Origin: Sporolactobacillus nakayamae | GTDB taxonomy: Bacteria; Bacillota; Bacilli; Bacillales; Sporolactobacillaceae | Reading direction: 5' to 3' | DNA length: 64,000 nt | NCBI RefSeq assembly: GCF_900113325.1 | Contig: NZ_FOOY01000009.1 | Location: 62,001 to 126,000, forward strand | Shown here: in pieces, positions 47,969 through 57,449 of the stretch | Layout: each line of letters starts with the position of its first letter | Numbering within the stretch: position 1 is the first letter of the stretch | Position numbers and translations under genes: made by a program | The notes under the pieces: model-generated | Databases searched by the model: none | The model's input: only the letters and a program-made list of their open reading frames with translations | Told to the model about the DNA's origin: nothing

Positions 47969-49135
47969 ATGTTGAAAAAGCTGTTGCATCATTATGATTA
48001 TTCTTTTCTTGTGGTTATGGTGCTACTGGTTGGCTTCGGTTTAATAATGATTTATAGCGCCGGTTCTGTTTGGGCGGGTCTATTTTTTGAGCAGCCACAG
48101 CCACCTAGTTACTTTTTTCTTCATCAGCTGATGTGGGTAGTAGCAGCAATGCCTGCAGCACTTGTAGGCTTACTGCTTCCCTATCAAGCGTATCGGAAAC
48201 TGGTCAAACCGCTGATTATTGTATCACTGTTTTTACTTTTAATGCTTTTTGGATTAGGAAACACTGTCAACAATGCACAATCTTGGTTTCATCTAGGTTC
48301 GTTTAATATTCAGCCTGCGGAGCTTGTAAAAATTACGGTTATTTTATATTTAGCATCTACTTTTTCTAATAAGCAGAATGCGATCGCCGACTTTAAAACG
48401 TCGGTTCTTCCGCCGCTCATCGTTGTTATGATCTTTTTCACTTTGATCGCTGTTCAACCGGATTTTGGTACAGCAATGATTCTGATCAGCATCTCAACGA
48501 TTATGGTTCTTTGCGCAGGCCTTAGGACAAAACATCTTTTGTTTTTAGGCGGATTTGCCCTGCTTTTCGTTATGATCTTTTACAACAAATTTCTGAGCAG
48601 TAACCAATTGGGGCGTTTTACCGCTGCATACGATCCCTTTTCAGTTGCAGATTCCACAGGTCGTCAGCTGATTAATTCATATATCGCTATCGCCTCGGGC
48701 GGACTAACCGGGAGAGGTCTAGGGCAAAGTATCGAGAAAACAGGCTTTCTGCCCGAACCACAAACAGATTTTATTATTTCAGTAATAGGTGAAGAACTGG
48801 GTCTGCTCGGTATTTTGTTCGTTATTCTCTGTTTGGCTTATCTTGTACTTAGGGGTTTTGTAACGGCGATTCGATGTAAGGATGTGTTCGGCAGCCTGCT
48901 TGCGATTGGTATTTCAAGCATGTTGGCCATACAAACATTTGTCAATTTGGGAGCGGCTACGGGACTGCTGCCGATTACGGGTGTCACGCTGCCGTTTGTT
49001 AGTTATGGTGGTTCATCATTAATAATGATGATTTTTTCTGTATGTGTATTAATGAACATATCTGCATTTGTTAATATGAAAAGGTCGAACAGCAAAATAG
49101 AAGGGAAGAGAGAGATTGTTAAAGCAAAAGATTAA
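47969..49135 (+). CDS. ftsW: Septal peptidoglycan polymerase FtsW
   Basis: A SEDS-family glycosyltransferase of about 388 residues with ten transmembrane helices. It polymerises lipid II at the division site together with a class B PBP. SEDS hallmarks: SWFHLGSFNIQPAELVKI, QPDFGTAM, and the C-terminal FVSYGGSSL. RodA or SpoVE are the alternatives in this family. Position between ylaN and pycA is that of ftsW in B. subtilis. ATG 47969 follows AGGTG; a GTG at 47960 is in the site. Overlaps pycA by 20 bases. Confidence 0.93.
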   Translation: MLKKLLHHYDYSFLVVMVLLVGFGLIMIYSAGSVWAGLFFEQPQPPSYFFLHQLMWVVAAMPAALVGLLLPYQAYRKLVKPLIIVSLFLLLMLFGLGNTVNNAQSWFHLGSFNIQPAELVKITVILYLASTFSNKQNAIADFKTSVLPPLIVVMIFFTLIAVQPDFGTAMILISISTIMVLCAGLRTKHLLFLGGFALLFVMIFYNKFLSSNQLGRFTAAYDPFSVADSTGRQLINSYIAIASGGLTGRGLGQSIEKTGFLPEPQTDFIISVIGEELGLLGILFVILCLAYLVLRGFVTAIRCKDVFGSLLAIGISSMLAIQTFVNLGAATGLLPITGVTLPFVSYGGSSLIMMIFSVCVLMNISAFVNMKRSNSKIEGKREIVKAKD

Positions 49136-52100
49136 ACGATTGTTGATCGCCAACCGTGGCGAAATTGCAATTAGAATTTGCCGTGCCTGCACGGAACTAG
49201 GCATTCGGACAGTTGCCATTTATTCCAAGGAAGACATCAGCTCCTATCATCGTTATAAAGCAGACGAATCCTATTTGGTCGGCCAGGGGAAAAATCCTAT
49301 TGATGCATATCTGGACATTGAAAGTATTATTGAAGTTGCCAAGGCGCATCACATCGATGCCATTCATCCCGGCTATGGCTTTCTTTCTGAAAATGCCGAC
49401 TTTGCACGACGTTGCGCTGAGGAAGGTATCATTTTTGTCGGACCAAGGCCAGAGCATCTTGACACCTTTGGCGATAAAGCAGCAGCAAGGGAAGCGGCAA
49501 TAAAAGCTAATATACCGGTTATTCCAGGGTCAGGCGGTCCTGTCTCTTCGGTTAATGATGTTAAAGAATTTGGAGCAACTCACGGTTATCCAATTATTAT
49601 AAAAGCAGTTCTTGGCGGCGGCGGACGTGGAATGCGGATTGTCCGCAGTGCGCAAGGTGTTGATGAAGCCTATGCGCGAGCGACTTCAGAAGCGAAGCAG
49701 ACATTTGGCAAGGAAGACGTATACGTTGAAAAGTATCTGGATCATCCGCGCCATATTGAAGTGCAAATTATGGCGGATCAATCTGGTGATATTGTTCATT
49801 TGTATGAACGCGATTGCTCTGTGCAGCGCCGCCATCAAAAGGTAGTTGAAGTCGCGCCGAGTCGCGGGCTAGGTGAGAAATTACGTCATGAAATATGTGA
49901 CGCAGCCATTCGTTTGATGAAAAGCGTAAATTATCTAAATGCAGGAACAGTAGAATTTCTTGTGACACCGTCGGGAGATTTTTATTTTATTGAGGTCAAC
50001 CCACGGGTTCAGGTCGAACATACAATTACAGAATTAGTTACAGGGATTGATATTGTTTCTTCTCAAATTCTGATTGCCGAGGGTTACGGATTACACGAGG
50101 ATCCCGTCTTGATTCCGGAACAAAAGGACATTCGTACCTATGGATTCGCCATTCAATGTCGTGTGACGACGGAAGATCCAAGCAATCAGTTTATGCCGGA
50201 CACTGGAAAAATCGTCGCTTACCGCAGCGGTGGCGGCTTTGGCGTTCGACTTGATGCTGGCAATGCCTTCACGGGTTCCGTAATCACGCCATATTACGAT
50301 TCGCTGCTTGTAAAGCTTTCTACTTCCGCACGCACGTTCAAGAGTGCGGCAGTAAAAATGTTGCGCAACTTGAAGGAATTCCGGATCAGGGGTATTAAGA
50401 CGAATATCCCGTTCTTAATCAATGTGGTTCAGCATCCTGATTTTCTTGAGGGCAATGTTTCCACAACGTTTATCGATACGACACCGGAACTTTTTGTCTT
50501 TGATCGAATTCTTGACCGCGGTACTAAGATGCTGACTTATATCGGCAACATAACAATTAACGGTTATCCGGGTATCCCGAAAAATAAAAAGCCGGTTTTT
50601 GATGTGCCGCCGATTCCTGATGTTCGCCTTTCCGAACCTTATCCGGGAGGGACGAAACAGATTCTGGAACAACATGGCGCGCAAGGCGTTTCAGAATGGA
50701 TCAAAGCACAGAAACAGGTACTCCTTACGGATACAACGTTCCGAGACGCGCATCAAAGTCTGCTCGCAACGCGCATGAGGACAAAAGACATTATTCGGGT
50801 TGCGTCGCAAACGGCTCACTTGCTTCCTAATTTATTTTCAGAAGAAGCTTGGGGCGGCGCGACTTTTGATACGTGTTATCGATTTTTAAGAGAAGATCCT
50901 TGGGAACGTTTGCACAAAATCAGAGCGGAAATGCCAAATGTTTTGTTGCAGATGCTGCTCCGAGGCTCAAATGCGGTAGGGTATAAAAATTATCCGGATA
51001 ATCTAATAAAGGCTTTTGTTAAAGAAGCGGCAAAGCATGGCGTTGATGTCTTCCGGGTATTTGACAGCTTGAACTGGCTTGAAGGGATGCGTGTCGCTCT
51101 TGACGCGGTGATCGAAAGCGGAAAGATTGCTGAGGGGACTTTATGTTATACCGGCGATATTTTGGATGGATCACGGACAAAGTACAATTTAGATTATTAT
51201 AAAAAAATGGCGAAAGAGTTGGAAAACGCTGGCGCTCATATTCTGGGAATAAAGGATATGGCAGGTTTGCTCAAACCTGAGGCAGCTTATCGGTTGATTT
51301 CCGAGCTGAAGGATACGGTTTCTTTGCCGATTCATCTGCATACACATGATACAAGCGGTAATGGAATTTATACGTATGTACGCGCGATTGAAGCTGGTGT
51401 CGATATTGTTGATGTCGCCGTTGAAGCGATGGCCGGTATGACTTCTCAACCGAGTGTAAACTCGTTATACTATGCACTCAGTGCCAGCGATCGCAAGCCG
51501 GATGTCGATATAAACGCGCTTGAATCACTGAGCCACTATTGGGAGAAAGTACGTCAGTATTACTTCCCGTTTGAGAGCGGCATGAAGACATCTAATGCTG
51601 AAATTTATAAACTTGAGATGCCAGGCGGCCAATACAGCAATCTGCGCCAGCAGGCGATCGCTGTCGGGCTAGGCGAACGATTTGAAGAAGTTAAAGACAT
51701 GTACCGTCGCGTCAACCTTCTGTTTGGCGATATTGTTAAGGTGACGCCATCCTCAAAAGTTGTCGGCGATATGACTCTATACATGGTTCAGAACAATTTG
51801 ACCGAAGACAATATCTACGAAAAAGGTCAGTCACTCGACTTTCCTGATTCCGTCGTCAACTTCTTTATGGGTGAGTTAGGTCAGCCCTACCAGGGATTCC
51901 CGAAAGAGTTGCAGAGTATTATTCTCAAAGGCAGAAAGCCGTTGTTTGATCGCCCGGGCAAACATCTTGAACCGGTGAATTTCTCAGACATTCAAGCGCG
52001 TTTGGAAGAAAAATTCGAACGCAAATTTAAAGATCATGAAGTACTGTCTGCGGCGCTCTACCCGAAGGTTTATACTGACTATCTGCATTTTATCGACACA

Positions 52101-52559
52101 TTTGGTGAGACAACTGTATTGGGCACGCCGACCTTTTTCTATGGATTGCGCCTTGGGGAAGAGGTCTCCGTTACGATTGAAGAAGGTAAAATGCTGGTAG
52201 TGAAGCTAATCTCGATCGGTCATCCTCAGAAGGATGGCACGCGGACATTGTACTATGAATTAAATGGTCAACCGCGAGAGGTTTCAATTAAAGATATGAA
52301 TGTTGAGTCTTCTGAAGTCGCTCACGCGAAAGCAGAGAAGGATAATCCGCATCAGATCGGTGCATCAATGCCCGGAACTGTTGTTAAAATTTTGGTCTCC
52401 TCAGGTGAACGGGTTAAGAAAGGTGATCATCTGCTTGTCACTGAAGCGATGAAAATGGAGACAACCGTTCAGTCTCCTGTTGACGGAACGATCAAAAAGG
52501 TTTTTGTTAATGAAAATGATGTCATTGAAACAGGGGATTTGATGATCGAACTCAATTGA
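49116..52559 (+). CDS. pycA: Pyruvate carboxylase
   Basis: A 1147-residue biotin enzyme that carboxylates pyruvate to oxaloacetate, the main anaplerotic step. Domains in order: biotin carboxylase (about 1-455; LIANRGEIA, ATP loop GGGGRGMR, FIEVNPRVQVEHT), carboxyltransferase (about 530-830; TDTTFRDAHQSLLATR with metal-binding LHTHDT), tetramerisation region, and a C-terminal biotinyl domain with Lys in TEAMKMET. The length equals that of B. subtilis PycA. The start TTG 49116 lies inside the end of ftsW after GGGAAGAGAGAG; no better start exists before the conserved N-terminus. Confidence 0.97.
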   Translation: MLKQKIKRLLIANRGEIAIRICRACTELGIRTVAIYSKEDISSYHRYKADESYLVGQGKNPIDAYLDIESIIEVAKAHHIDAIHPGYGFLSENADFARRCAEEGIIFVGPRPEHLDTFGDKAAAREAAIKANIPVIPGSGGPVSSVNDVKEFGATHGYPIIIKAVLGGGGRGMRIVRSAQGVDEAYARATSEAKQTFGKEDVYVEKYLDHPRHIEVQIMADQSGDIVHLYERDCSVQRRHQKVVEVAPSRGLGEKLRHEICDAAIRLMKSVNYLNAGTVEFLVTPSGDFYFIEVNPRVQVEHTITELVTGIDIVSSQILIAEGYGLHEDPVLIPEQKDIRTYGFAIQCRVTTEDPSNQFMPDTGKIVAYRSGGGFGVRLDAGNAFTGSVITPYYDSLLVKLSTSARTFKSAAVKMLRNLKEFRIRGIKTNIPFLINVVQHPDFLEGNVSTTFIDTTPELFVFDRILDRGTKMLTYIGNITINGYPGIPKNKKPVFDVPPIPDVRLSEPYPGGTKQILEQHGAQGVSEWIKAQKQVLLTDTTFRDAHQSLLATRMRTKDIIRVASQTAHLLPNLFSEEAWGGATFDTCYRFLREDPWERLHKIRAEMPNVLLQMLLRGSNAVGYKNYPDNLIKAFVKEAAKHGVDVFRVFDSLNWLEGMRVALDAVIESGKIAEGTLCYTGDILDGSRTKYNLDYYKKMAKELENAGAHILGIKDMAGLLKPEAAYRLISELKDTVSLPIHLHTHDTSGNGIYTYVRAIEAGVDIVDVAVEAMAGMTSQPSVNSLYYALSASDRKPDVDINALESLSHYWEKVRQYYFPFESGMKTSNAEIYKLEMPGGQYSNLRQQAIAVGLGERFEEVKDMYRRVNLLFGDIVKVTPSSKVVGDMTLYMVQNNLTEDNIYEKGQSLDFPDSVVNFFMGELGQPYQGFPKELQSIILKGRKPLFDRPGKHLEPVNFSDIQARLEEKFERKFKDHEVLSAALYPKVYTDYLHFIDTFGETTVLGTPTFFYGLRLGEEVSVTIEEGKMLVVKLISIGHPQKDGTRTLYYELNGQPREVSIKDMNVESSEVAHAKAEKDNPHQIGASMPGTVVKILVSSGERVKKGDHLLVTEAMKMETTVQSPVDGTIKKVFVNENDVIETGDLMIELN

Positions 52560-52582
52560 TCCTGTTTAACTGAGAGAAAAGG

Positions 52583-52628
52583 AAAGAGACCCAAAGTGGA
52601 AAGTTCTCCATTTTGGGTCTCTTTTTTT
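52583..52628. terminator. Bidirectional terminator between pycA and ctaA
   Basis: An 18-bp stem with one wobble pair (52583-52600 with 52608-52625) and a T run lie between the convergent genes. Confidence 0.9.
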
Positions 52629-52656
52629 ACTGATTTTCTAATATGGGAGTAAGTGA

Positions 52657-53580
52657 CTATCTGTTGAGTGATGCTCCGGATTTGGGGCGCCAACCAAAAA
52701 GAATCAAAATTGTTAATATACCAAAGAAGGCGGTGACAAATAGCGCGTGTAGAAGAAGAAACAGCAAATTCATCCTTGTCGTAATAATAAAAATACCGGA
52801 TACTGCCTGCAATGAAACAGAAATAAGTGCCAGAAAAAGCAAATTCGAAAGCTGTACTTCATTTTTATATTTTCTGATTGAAACAATCAAAGTGCCAATC
52901 AACCATGCAAGCAGAATGAACGCGAGAACGCGATGCAAATAGTTTACGCCGGCTTTGCTGATCAAAGGATCGGGAAGCAGACGGCCATTGCAAAGCGGGA
53001 AGTCAGTACACCCAAGACTTGACTCTGTGTGACGCACAAAAGCACCGGAATAAATAAGAAGATACGAATAGATGCCAAGTAATACGAAATTCCACTTCAT
53101 CGGTCTCCGCACTGAAATACGGAACAAGTGCCGATCCGGGTCGGCATCCTCGAAAACGAGACAAGTGAGTAATACCATGCTGGCGAATGATAACAGAGAG
53201 ATTCCGAAATGGAGGGCGAGTACGATTGATGATTGTCCCCACAAGACAGCAGCCATACCCAAGAAGGCTTGCAAAAAAATAAAAAAAACGGAGGCAGCGA
53301 CGAGGAAACGACCGCACCATACTTTCTTGAATCGAATCCATAACCAAACAGCTTGCGTTACTACAAGTATGGAGGCGATTCCTGAAACCAAGCGATGGCT
53401 GTACTCAATCCATGTTTGATGTGCTTTAGCATTTGGAATGACTTGACCGTTACACAGCGGCCAATTATTTCCACAGCCATATTCTGAACCTGTATTGGTC
53501 ACTAGTGCGCCCATGAGAACAACGATGAGCACTGAGAGCATGCCGGCGACGCTTAAAATTTTTAAAATACGGTTTTTCAT
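52657..53580 (-). CDS. ctaA: Heme A synthase
   Basis: A 307-residue membrane enzyme that oxidises the methyl group of heme O to make heme A. It has eight helices in two repeats. Paired cysteines occur in the extracellular loops of both halves (GCGNNWPLCNG near residue 35 and GCTDFPLCNG near 190), and heme-ligand histidines in EYSHR and YLHR. ATG 53580 lies 6 bases past AGGTG; the frame opens 17 codons earlier. Divergent from ctaB as in B. subtilis. Needed only if a heme-A oxidase exists elsewhere. Confidence 0.95.
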   Translation of the reverse strand: MKNRILKILSVAGMLSVLIVVLMGALVTNTGSEYGCGNNWPLCNGQVIPNAKAHQTWIEYSHRLVSGIASILVVTQAVWLWIRFKKVWCGRFLVAASVFFIFLQAFLGMAAVLWGQSSIVLALHFGISLLSFASMVLLTCLVFEDADPDRHLFRISVRRPMKWNFVLLGIYSYLLIYSGAFVRHTESSLGCTDFPLCNGRLLPDPLISKAGVNYLHRVLAFILLAWLIGTLIVSIRKYKNEVQLSNLLFLALISVSLQAVSGIFIITTRMNLLFLLLHALFVTAFFGILTILILFGWRPKSGASLNR

Positions 53581-53916
53581 ATGTATCACCTGATTTCTGA
53601 TTTGAGTCTTGCTGAATGCCTGGCACCGCATTCACTATTTTAGCAGAATAAAAAAATTTTATCTTATACTTCGCTCATTTTGTATCAAGCAAGCAAAAAA
53701 ATAACACGTAATATCCACAAAACGAAACACATCATCACTTATTGTGTGATCAATATCATTGAGTTAATCGTAAGACAAATGTGGATTGATCATATATAAT
53801 ATGAATTGTTAGTGCAACACCGCTAAAAGCGGCTCGTTGCTTAAGAAGCAAAAAGTGTTTCCTTTACAATATAAAATTTATAAATAGCGACTATTAAGAA
53901 AGAAGGCTTTGTACCT
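53581..53916. promoter_or_regulatory. ctaA-ctaB divergent regulatory region
   Basis: No gene is present in these 336 bases. TATAAT at 53795-53800 with AAGACA 17 bases upstream (53772-53777) is a plausible ctaB promoter. A small hairpin CCGCTAAAAGCGG lies in the ctaB leader near 53820. A ResD-type or Fnr-type site is expected by analogy but no good match was found. Confidence 0.45.
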
Positions 53917-54843
53917 ATGAGAGGAATCGGATCGAGCGAACAGGTATTAGAATCAAGTGCCGCAGCGCCGTGGAGAAGAAACGTTCAGGATGTATTAACA
54001 ACTGTAAAAATTGGAATTGTAAATTCTAATTTAATGACAGCGTTTACCGGCGTTTGGCTTGCTTTATCGTTTAATGGGGAAAGTCTATGGACTTCGATTA
54101 CACCGGTCCTTTTTGTCATGCTCGGCACAGCGCTGGTTATAGCGGGTGGGTGTTCGTTAAATAATTTTATAGATCGGGATATCGATCCTTTAATGAACCG
54201 AACGCAAGAGCGGCCTTCTGCTACGGGGACAATGAGAGGAAAAACTGTGCTGATTATGGGCCTCGCGTTATCGGTCGCCGGTTTGATTTCGTTATTGGCG
54301 GCTTCAGCTACTGCAGCGGCATTTGGCTTATTGGGGCTTCTTGTGTATGTTCTTGTTTACACGATGTGGTTGAAAAGAAGTTACTCAATGAACACTGTAG
54401 TAGGCAGTATTGCTGGCGCTGTACCACCAATCATTGGATGGGCGGCTATCGATCCTTCACTAAATTCACCGGTCCCATGGATTATGTTTCTTGTTTTGTT
54501 TCTTTGGCAGCCACCACACTTCCTAGCGCTCGCAATGAAGCGTGTGGAGGAGTACAGATGCGCCGGAATTCCAATGCTACCGGTTATTGCAGGCTTTGAA
54601 GTTACGAAACGGCAAATGATATTCTATGTAGCCGTACTTGTTCCAACCTCACTGCTCCTTTACTCAATTGGACCGGTATACATGGCAGGCGCTCTAATAT
54701 TGAGCTTTACTTGGCTAGGGCTTGCCATTTATGGATTGCTAATCAAGGATACGATCAAGTGGGCAAGAATAATGTTTGTCTACTCATTAAACTATATGAC
54801 CTTATTGTTTTTAATCATGATCATCTCAACCTTTTTTAATTAA
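53917..54843 (+). CDS. ctaB: Heme O synthase (protoheme IX farnesyltransferase)
   Basis: A 308-residue UbiA-superfamily prenyltransferase that adds farnesyl to protoheme to form heme O. The prenyl-diphosphate motif is NNFIDRDIDPLMNRT (about residue 85) and the second polar motif is YTMWLKR. Nine or so helices. It is normally followed by ctaCDEFG, but here a terminator and an acetyltransferase gene follow. The start ATG has a moderate AGAAAGAAGG site. Confidence 0.95.
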   Translation: MRGIGSSEQVLESSAAAPWRRNVQDVLTTVKIGIVNSNLMTAFTGVWLALSFNGESLWTSITPVLFVMLGTALVIAGGCSLNNFIDRDIDPLMNRTQERPSATGTMRGKTVLIMGLALSVAGLISLLAASATAAAFGLLGLLVYVLVYTMWLKRSYSMNTVVGSIAGAVPPIIGWAAIDPSLNSPVPWIMFLVLFLWQPPHFLALAMKRVEEYRCAGIPMLPVIAGFEVTKRQMIFYVAVLVPTSLLLYSIGPVYMAGALILSFTWLGLAIYGLLIKDTIKWARIMFVYSLNYMTLLFLIMIISTFFN

Positions 54844-54850
54844 TCAACAA

Positions 54851-54888
54851 AGAAAAGCCGAGGAAATTAGTCCTCTGGCTTTTTCTTT
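54851..54888 (+). terminator. Terminator after ctaB
   Basis: AGAAAAGCCGAGGA (54851-54864) pairs with TCCTCTGGCTTTTTCT (54871-54886). Confidence 0.85.
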
Positions 54889-55006
54889 AGTTAGTACGAA
54901 ATGTCTCGATCATCCGCTTTGTAACAGCGAGAACGAGACTATGTTTGACATATCTCCAAAGGACGAACCATACACTTATCTTGACTGTTGTTAGAGGGGG
55001 CATGTC

Positions 55007-55540
55007 ATGCTGAAGATAAGGGAAATTCATGAGCAAGAAGCGGAGAGACTTTCTAATCTGTATCATGAAATACACACGGAAACATATGAACTGGGCTTTG
55101 AGCCCGGAAATGGACGTGTTGAGACGCTTGCATCGGAACTACATCGGACAACGCAAAGCAAAAGCGCTTATTTTATCGGCATGCTTGAGCGCGCGGATAT
55201 CGGGTTTGCTGTCCTCAAAGGGCATACGTCACGTGAAATGGCGCATCTGGCTCATATCAGCATCGGTTTGTGCAGGGATTGGCGTGGCAAGGGTTACGGT
55301 AAGAAGATGCTCAATTCCGTGGAAAAATGGGCCTTGGCACATCAGTTGCGCAGAATTGAAGCTTGTATTGGGTTAGATAATCGACCGGCACTGTTTTTAT
55401 TTGGTGCTTCGGGATATCGAGTCGAAGGGATCCGCAAATCTGCTTTTATTAAGGATGGAATGATGACGGATGGTTTTTACATGGCCAAAATTCTGAAAGA
55501 AAATGAAGAAGATACTAGAATTAAGGAACTTTTATGCTGA
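55007..55540 (+). CDS. GNAT-family N-acetyltransferase
   Basis: A 177-residue acetyl-CoA-dependent transferase. Motif A is WRGKGYGKKML (about residue 95), preceded by the strand LAHISIGL and followed by ACIGLDNRPALFLFGASGYR, characteristic of RimJ/RimL-type GNATs. Substrate unknown. AGAGGGGG precedes ATG. It lies where the cytochrome caa3 genes stand in B. subtilis. Confidence 0.88.
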   Translation: MLKIREIHEQEAERLSNLYHEIHTETYELGFEPGNGRVETLASELHRTTQSKSAYFIGMLERADIGFAVLKGHTSREMAHLAHISIGLCRDWRGKGYGKKMLNSVEKWALAHQLRRIEACIGLDNRPALFLFGASGYRVEGIRKSAFIKDGMMTDGFYMAKILKENEEDTRIKELLC

Positions 55541-55640
55541 AGTTCAGTAAATGTATTAAGAAAGAATAGGATTTTACGGGTTTATGAAGATAAGGTTTTG
55601 GTTAAGATGGGACTGGATAGTCAAGGAGGAATTCGATTCG

Positions 55641-56177
55641 ATGAAACTACCAGTCTCGTTTAACAGGAATCGCATAGTACTTATCATTCTCTCATTTTTT
55701 TTAGTTGCCGGAATTGTTCTCTATGCCGGCATTTGGCATCAGGCATCGGCGAAAAAAAACACGAACTTACAAACAGAACGCCAGCTCTCTCCTGTTGATC
55801 AGTCAGAAAGAGAACTGTTCGAAATAATTAATCAGCAAAGAAAAGGCATCCATTTGCAAAGCTTTGACCCAGACTGGAACTTATTCCGCGTCGCGAGGAT
55901 CGAAGCGAAACGCATTGCGTCACTAAATTCTGAGCAGCCTGCAACTATTAGCAAGATGCTGAATTCTCTTGGATACGAGGGAAACGATAGTCAAGTGTTT
56001 ACACTACACACGAAGAAGAAAGCGGAATCCGTGAGCGAACTTTGGCGAAAGTCTCATCAAGCAGAATCGCTCGGCAAGATTAAAGCTCCGCGTCGTATTG
56101 GTACGGGTTATGCCTCTGGGAAAAACGGAAGGGTATGGGTGGTACTGTTATCGACTGAGACAAGTACGCGCGAATAG
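55641..56177 (+). CDS. Membrane-anchored CAP-like protein (degenerate)
   Basis: A 178-residue protein with one N-terminal transmembrane helix (about residues 12-35) and an extracellular domain. The stretch SERELFEIINQQRKGIHLQSFDPDWNLFRVARIEAKRIA matches in outline the start of a CAP/SCP domain, but the later histidine and glutamate motifs are missing, so it is a reduced or divergent member. AAGGAGGA lies 10 bases before ATG 55641. It stands just upstream of the full CAP protein gene ylbC, suggesting duplication or joint function. Confidence 0.55.
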   Translation: MKLPVSFNRNRIVLIILSFFLVAGIVLYAGIWHQASAKKNTNLQTERQLSPVDQSERELFEIINQQRKGIHLQSFDPDWNLFRVARIEAKRIASLNSEQPATISKMLNSLGYEGNDSQVFTLHTKKKAESVSELWRKSHQAESLGKIKAPRRIGTGYASGKNGRVWVVLLSTETSTRE

Positions 56178-56235
56178 AGCGCGGAGACTAGGTAACTAAA
56201 GCAACAAGAGGTATCTATCCGCGCCATGGAAGGCT

Positions 56236-56244
56236 TGGTATAAT
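56236..56244 (+). promoter_or_regulatory. Extended -10 promoter of ylbC
   Basis: TGGTATAAT lies 40 bases before the TTG start of ylbC. No clear -35. Confidence 0.55.
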
Positions 56245-56283
56245 GGAAGAGAGTACTAACGATTCAAAAGGGAGGAGAAGCGG

Positions 56284-57342
56284 TTGAGAAAAACGAATAT
56301 AATCATTTTTTTTATTGCTGTGATTGTTTTCGCGGGCACATTCTTAATCAGTCTTATCAGTTTCCCCTCCGGCAATAGCAGCCGTTCAGCCGATGATAAT
56401 AAGTTTCATCCATTGACAATGTCCTCTCATTCGACATTTAAGGTTCCGGACAGCGGTATACACACATTGATGGGAAAGACTGAGAAACAGATACGGAGCA
56501 CTCTGGGGAAGCCTGAACGTATCGATCCGACTAAATTTGGTTATCGCTGGTTTATTTACGGAAGCGCAACTGAAAAATATTTACAGGTGGGTATTGATGA
56601 GTCAACAAATCGGGTCACAACCATTTATGCGCTTGGTAAGAAACTGAAAACCAATCCATTTACCATTGGCGCAGAATCCCAGAAGATTTATGAAAAGGTA
56701 CCGATTTCCGATGAAGTCTCGATGAACTATCGCGGGACAAAAATTGATTTTGAACTGAATGAAGAAGATATGATGATACGCCCTTTGATGAAATTCGGAA
56801 AAATTTGGGCGCAGTTGAATTTTGATCATCTCTCAGATCGCTTAATCGGCGTTCGCTACATGACATCTGACGTATTGGCAGTGCAGCATCCATATTCCAT
56901 GACTTACCAAGGTGAGTTGCCTGAGGCACAATCTCTGTCAGATGCAGAATGGACAGCAGTGAATCAAGCAGAAGATCAGGAAATATTTGATATCAGCAAC
57001 GTGCTTCGCATGCGATTCACGAAGAAAATGCTGACATGGAATAAGGATGCACATGAGGCTGCTTATCAACACAGCAAAGAGATGAAAGTTAAAGACTATT
57101 TTTCACATGATTCTAAATGGTCAGGTGATCTTAAAGCGCGCTTGGAGAGGGAGAAGATTAATTTTCAGACTGCCGGAGAGAATATTGCTGCTAAATATCC
57201 GGATGCGATCGCTGTAAGCCTTGGATGGTTGAATAGTGTCGATCATCGCAAAAATTTATTAAATGAAGAGTTTACCGAACTGGGGGTTGGTTCATATCAA
57301 AATTATTATACGCAGGATTTTGTCAAACCAATGATACCCTAA
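56284..57342 (+). CDS. ylbC: CAP-domain protein YlbC
   Basis: A 352-residue exported or membrane-anchored protein. An N-terminal hydrophobic helix (about 5-25) is followed by a CAP-associated N-terminal domain (about 60-200; GKTEKQIRSTLGKPERI) and a C-terminal CAP/SCP domain (about 225-345). CAP signature residues include HSKEMKVKDYFSH and AGENIA...GWLNSVDHRKNLL. Role in Bacillus unknown. TTG start with GGAGGAGAAG upstream. Position before ylbD-H conserved. Confidence 0.9.
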   Translation: MRKTNIIIFFIAVIVFAGTFLISLISFPSGNSSRSADDNKFHPLTMSSHSTFKVPDSGIHTLMGKTEKQIRSTLGKPERIDPTKFGYRWFIYGSATEKYLQVGIDESTNRVTTIYALGKKLKTNPFTIGAESQKIYEKVPISDEVSMNYRGTKIDFELNEEDMMIRPLMKFGKIWAQLNFDHLSDRLIGVRYMTSDVLAVQHPYSMTYQGELPEAQSLSDAEWTAVNQAEDQEIFDISNVLRMRFTKKMLTWNKDAHEAAYQHSKEMKVKDYFSHDSKWSGDLKARLEREKINFQTAGENIAAKYPDAIAVSLGWLNSVDHRKNLLNEEFTELGVGSYQNYYTQDFVKPMIP

Positions 57343-57449
57343 CTGAAATTTGAACCGCAGATTGTGAATTTTTTTGCGTGAGGCGCACATCCAACCCAAC
57401 TCGTGATTATGATAATCACAGGTAGAACGTTAAGTGGAGGTGCGTCTTT

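Noticed and set aside
53750-53770. Possible Fnr box (TGTGATCAATATCATT) between ctaA and ctaB
   Set aside because: The second half matches TCACA at only 3 of 5 positions; too weak to call.
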